Assembly: GCF_012935325.2 (NCBI RefSeq)
Contig: NZ_JABBYG020000008.1
Location: 248,001 to 312,000 of the forward strand
Direction of reading: 5' to 3'
Length of the DNA stretch: 64,000 nucleotides
Origin: Paenibacillus sp. PL91
GTDB lineage: Bacteria; Bacillota; Bacilli; Paenibacillales; Paenibacillaceae
The translations under genes were made by a program, and so were the position numbers. The notes beneath the pieces were generated by a model. The model had not been told where the DNA came from and did no database searches. It was given only the letters and a program-made list of their open reading frames with translations. Positions 61,327 through 64,000 of this stretch are shown here, in pieces; within the stretch, counting starts at the first letter, position 1; every line of letters starts with the position of its first letter.

Positions 61327-62712
61327 ATGAGCCTAAGCTTGCAGAGCAACCTTACGACTAATGATAAATTAGCCAAGAATGAGAGCAAGGAACAGTTCTT
61401 TTTGGCGATCTATCTGAGCATCATGCTGGTGCTGACCGTCTATCAGGATTTCCCGTTAGTCAATATGATCGGCGAGATCGGCAGATCGCCTATTATTTTA
61501 ATGCTTCCGCTGTTCGTATTTTGCGAGATTGCGATGCTAGCCAAGCACAAGCGGGTGATGAACGGCTCGACGCTGCAAAAATATTTATTCGGCTTTATCC
61601 TTTATTTGAGCTTTATCAGCATCGTCTACCTGCTCGTTCAATTCATACAAGGCAGCTACAGCTTTGGCTCGGAAGGGTTGATGGGCAAAGCGATAAAGGT
61701 ATTGATCTATTTTGTGCTGATTCTGCTCTATATCCGGCATATGCAGCTCGTTTTTTCCAAAATTAAAAGCTTTAAGGTGCTGTACGGCTGCTTTCTCGCG
61801 GTCGTTACGCTGCTTGCGGCCATTATGATTTTGGAGCTTATGAGCATGCCAAACGCCTTTATGTCATTGCATTCGGGGAACAATCCCTATTGGCGGGTTA
61901 GGATGCTTACGTCAGAGAGCAGCACGACGGGCTCGATTGTCGTTGTGTACTCCGCTATTCTCGTCTATTTGACAAGGTACTTGAACGGTTTTGCCAAAAC
62001 GCTATCCATCATATATGCATCTAGTTTTTTTCTGTTTTATGTATTCATTACCGGCTCGAAAGGGTTCATGATTATTATTTTACTCACGCTTGTCGTGACG
62101 ATGATCAAGTTTTTGGATTTTCGGAAAAAGAAAAACTTCATATTGCTTATTTCAGTCGTTCTGGCCATGTACATGTTCATTACCAATTTTTCGGCGGGAC
62201 TGGTCAGCTCGTTTAGCAATGACATCGAAAACTACACATCTTCCTACACACGTATGGGAACGATCATTATCTCGCTGGCTACCGTCTTTCACAATCCGTT
62301 TGGGGTTGGCACGGGAGCATACCTCATGTATTTCGATAAGTATGTGAATGACTCGATCAGCTTGATGTCTCATTTCTATTACAACCTATTTGGCATTAGC
62401 CAAATAAATGCGGGGGAGCTGTTGCAATATTCGGGCTCGGATAAAAACTTAGGCGTCAAATCCGGCTTTTTCCAGTGGGTCATGTTCGGCGGAATCATTT
62501 CTGTGCTGTTCTTCTACCTGCTTGCCAAAAACCTGATCGTTAAAGTAAAGTCCAGCTCCATTTTGTTTCTAGCGCTTATCTTTATTTTATTTTCGATGCT
62601 CCTCGTTACTTTGGAAATCAAATACGAGGTTTGGCTGCTGTTTGCTTTTATTAGCCTCTTTCTTGGCAAGAACGAAATGAATCCATCAAAAAGGTCGGGG
62701 GTAGTCAAATGA
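61327..62712 (+). CDS. Wzy/O-antigen-ligase-like polysaccharide polymerase
   Basis: A 461-residue membrane protein with about eleven hydrophobic helices and a large external loop around residues 300-375 (NDIENYTSSYTRMGTIIISLA; FGVGTGAYLMYFDKYVND). This topology and loop fit the Wzy/O-antigen ligase superfamily, which polymerises lipid-linked repeat units outside the membrane. Sequence conservation in this group is low, so the call rests on topology and on the operon. GGAGAG precedes ATG 61327, and the stop overlaps the next start as ATGA. Confidence 0.75.
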   Translation: MSLSLQSNLTTNDKLAKNESKEQFFLAIYLSIMLVLTVYQDFPLVNMIGEIGRSPIILMLPLFVFCEIAMLAKHKRVMNGSTLQKYLFGFILYLSFISIVYLLVQFIQGSYSFGSEGLMGKAIKVLIYFVLILLYIRHMQLVFSKIKSFKVLYGCFLAVVTLLAAIMILELMSMPNAFMSLHSGNNPYWRVRMLTSESSTTGSIVVVYSAILVYLTRYLNGFAKTLSIIYASSFFLFYVFITGSKGFMIIILLTLVVTMIKFLDFRKKKNFILLISVVLAMYMFITNFSAGLVSSFSNDIENYTSSYTRMGTIIISLATVFHNPFGVGTGAYLMYFDKYVNDSISLMSHFYYNLFGISQINAGELLQYSGSDKNLGVKSGFFQWVMFGGIISVLFFYLLAKNLIVKVKSSSILFLALIFILFSMLLVTLEIKYEVWLLFAFISLFLGKNEMNPSKRSGVVK

Positions 62713-63878
62713 AAATGCTTGTAGTATGCAGTGATTTCCCATATCCCGCCGACCATGGCGGTAGAGTTGACACATGGGGCAGAATCAAGGTGCTCGCTGA
62801 GCTCGGCTGGAAGCTTCACCTGCTCGTATGCGGCAAGCAGACGCCATCTAAGGAAGAGATGGACGCTGTGTATGATTATGTAGAAGAAATTACGCTCTGC
62901 GATCGCAGAAGCAAGCTTGCGGATTTGCTCCACGTCATACCGATGCAGGTGCAGTCCAGAAGCGAGCTAAGAAACGTCAAGCTAACAGGGGATTACGATT
63001 ATGTGCTCCTCGAAGGCGATTACGTGTATCCGGTGCTGCAAAATCCGAAGATCAAGCCTGACACGGCGATCTTAAGAGTTCATAACGATGAAGCGGTTTA
63101 CTTCAAGGCGCTTGCCCGAAGCACCAAAAACGTCGTCCATAAAATGTATTACCACATGGAGAGCGGCAAGTTCGCGAGTTTGCAGAAAAAAATGCTCGAG
63201 AAGGTCGACAAATACCTGTTTATATCGAGCAAAGAATATGAAACGTTCCATAAGCAAAATCCAACGGCAAAAAGCTTGTTTTTGCCTCCTCCGGTAACGA
63301 AGGCCAGCTTTGAATCGAGCGATTTTCAAAACAAGCATGTCGTATTTATCGGATCTTTGTTTATGCCGAATAACCGGGAGGCGATTCAGTGGTATCTCGA
63401 GCATATTCATCCGCTGATGCTGAAGGAGCCGGAGTACAAGTTCATCATAGCCGGCAACAGCCGAAAGCAAAGCTTGAGCTGGCTTGAAGCGTACGATATG
63501 ACGAATGTGATCGTGCATGATACGCCGAAGAGCCTCGACGACATCTACAGAAGCGGTTATCTGTTCGTTAATCCAATGCAAAACGGGGCAGGCGTGAAGC
63601 TAAAGACGATTGAAGCGATTCAAAACGGCCTGCCGGTCATCTCCACCTCTATCGGGTACGAGGGAACCGGACTTGTAGATAATGAGCATATTATGGTCGC
63701 CGACCGGCCGGAGCAATTTTACGCGAAAATCAAGCAGCTGTTCGATAACCCGCAAGCGGCCAAGGCGCTGCTCGAGTCGTCGCAAAGCTTCTTGCGCACG
63801 CATTACAACCATAAAGAGGTACTGAAGCAGTTTATTCAGTCCTTAAATGCCAGTTATCAAGTAAAGCAGGTGCTCTAA
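62709..63878 (+). CDS. Glycosyltransferase (GT-B fold)
   Basis: A 389-residue glycosyltransferase. The N-terminus MKMLVVCSDFPYPADHGGRVDTWGRI binds the acceptor side. The C-terminal domain has KHVVFIGSLFMPNNREAIQWYLEHIHP and the donor-site GAGVKLKTIEAIQNGLPVISTSIGYEG, as in GT4-type enzymes. The linkage formed is unknown. Translational coupling to the polymerase gene by ATGA and to the next gene (stop and start adjacent) keeps it in the exopolysaccharide operon. Confidence 0.88.
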   Translation: MKMLVVCSDFPYPADHGGRVDTWGRIKVLAELGWKLHLLVCGKQTPSKEEMDAVYDYVEEITLCDRRSKLADLLHVIPMQVQSRSELRNVKLTGDYDYVLLEGDYVYPVLQNPKIKPDTAILRVHNDEAVYFKALARSTKNVVHKMYYHMESGKFASLQKKMLEKVDKYLFISSKEYETFHKQNPTAKSLFLPPPVTKASFESSDFQNKHVVFIGSLFMPNNREAIQWYLEHIHPLMLKEPEYKFIIAGNSRKQSLSWLEAYDMTNVIVHDTPKSLDDIYRSGYLFVNPMQNGAGVKLKTIEAIQNGLPVISTSIGYEGTGLVDNEHIMVADRPEQFYAKIKQLFDNPQAAKALLESSQSFLRTHYNHKEVLKQFIQSLNASYQVKQVL

Positions 63879-64000
63879 ATGGTCAATCAAAAAATAAACG
63901 TCATGTTTGTAACCCACGCGGACAAGAAAGGCGGGGCTGAGCAAAGCCTCATTCATCTCATCAATTATTTGGACGCGTCGAAATACCGGATTTTCTTATT
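63879..64000 (+). CDS. Glycosyltransferase, 5' part only
   Basis: ATG 63879 follows the previous stop directly, with AGGTG upstream. The 40 visible residues include INVMFVTHADKKGGAEQSL and IHLINYLDASKYRIF, the typical N-terminus of a GT4 glycosyltransferase (GGAEQ acceptor loop). The gene runs off the right edge. Confidence 0.8.
   Translation, partial: MVNQKINVMFVTHADKKGGAEQSLIHLINYLDASKYRIFL

Overview
The window looks like a chromosomal segment from a Gram-positive soil bacterium of the Paenibacillaceae (Paenibacillus/Cohnella type). The signs are AGGAGG-type ribosome binding sites with frequent TTG and GTG starts, membrane-bound AraC regulators with an extracellular sensor, LplB/YtcP-type sugar permeases without their own ATPase, an S-layer-homology (SLH) anchored giant enzyme, B. 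subtilis-type regulators and a CpsD/YveK exopolysaccharide operon. Family names come from reading the translated sequences; no database search was run.

Layout. 1-5025: end of an unknown gene, a DUF420 membrane protein, then a GntR(YtrA)-ABC operon behind a promoter whose -10 overlaps a palindromic operator. 5386-5664: small membrane protein. 6056-22986: carbohydrate locus A, with a secreted DUF5722 glycosidase, a GH71/99-like protein, two GH78 rhamnosidase-type enzymes, a GntR/LacI regulator, a solute-binding protein and two permeases. One permease is fused to an extracellular beta-propeller. The locus ends with a truncated gene fragment. The palindrome AAGTATACTT and close variants lie upstream of four genes, including the regulator itself. 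23507-38803: carbohydrate locus B, with a sensor-AraC regulator, lipoprotein, two permeases, a GH105 enzyme with N-terminal modules, and a 2332-residue SLH-anchored lyase-like protein. The two loci together point to use of a polysaccharide rich in rhamnose and uronic acid: the large enzymes cut outside the cell, oligosaccharides are imported, and exo-enzymes without signal peptides finish the job inside.

39149-45308: MntH, then a gluconeogenic operon gapB-ppdK-PPDK regulatory protein. Here PPDK carries an in-frame N-terminal domain resembling SR1P, the GapA-binding peptide of B. subtilis. 45346-54574: AraC regulator and divergent alpha-galactosidase; a frameshifted MerR gene and divergent SDR; an ArsR regulator with a probably leaderless mRNA and an MFS transporter; an M42 peptidase; and an adaA-ogt-radical SAM repair operon. 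54575-56402: 1.8 kb without convincing genes, holding four 23-bp palindromic repeats followed by about eleven tandem copies of a degenerate 52-bp repeat. 56403-64000: exopolysaccharide operon (YveK-like modulator, CpsD-like kinase, GalU, sugar transferase, glycosyltransferases, Wzy-like protein) running off the right edge, with a triple palindrome just upstream of one ribosome binding site.
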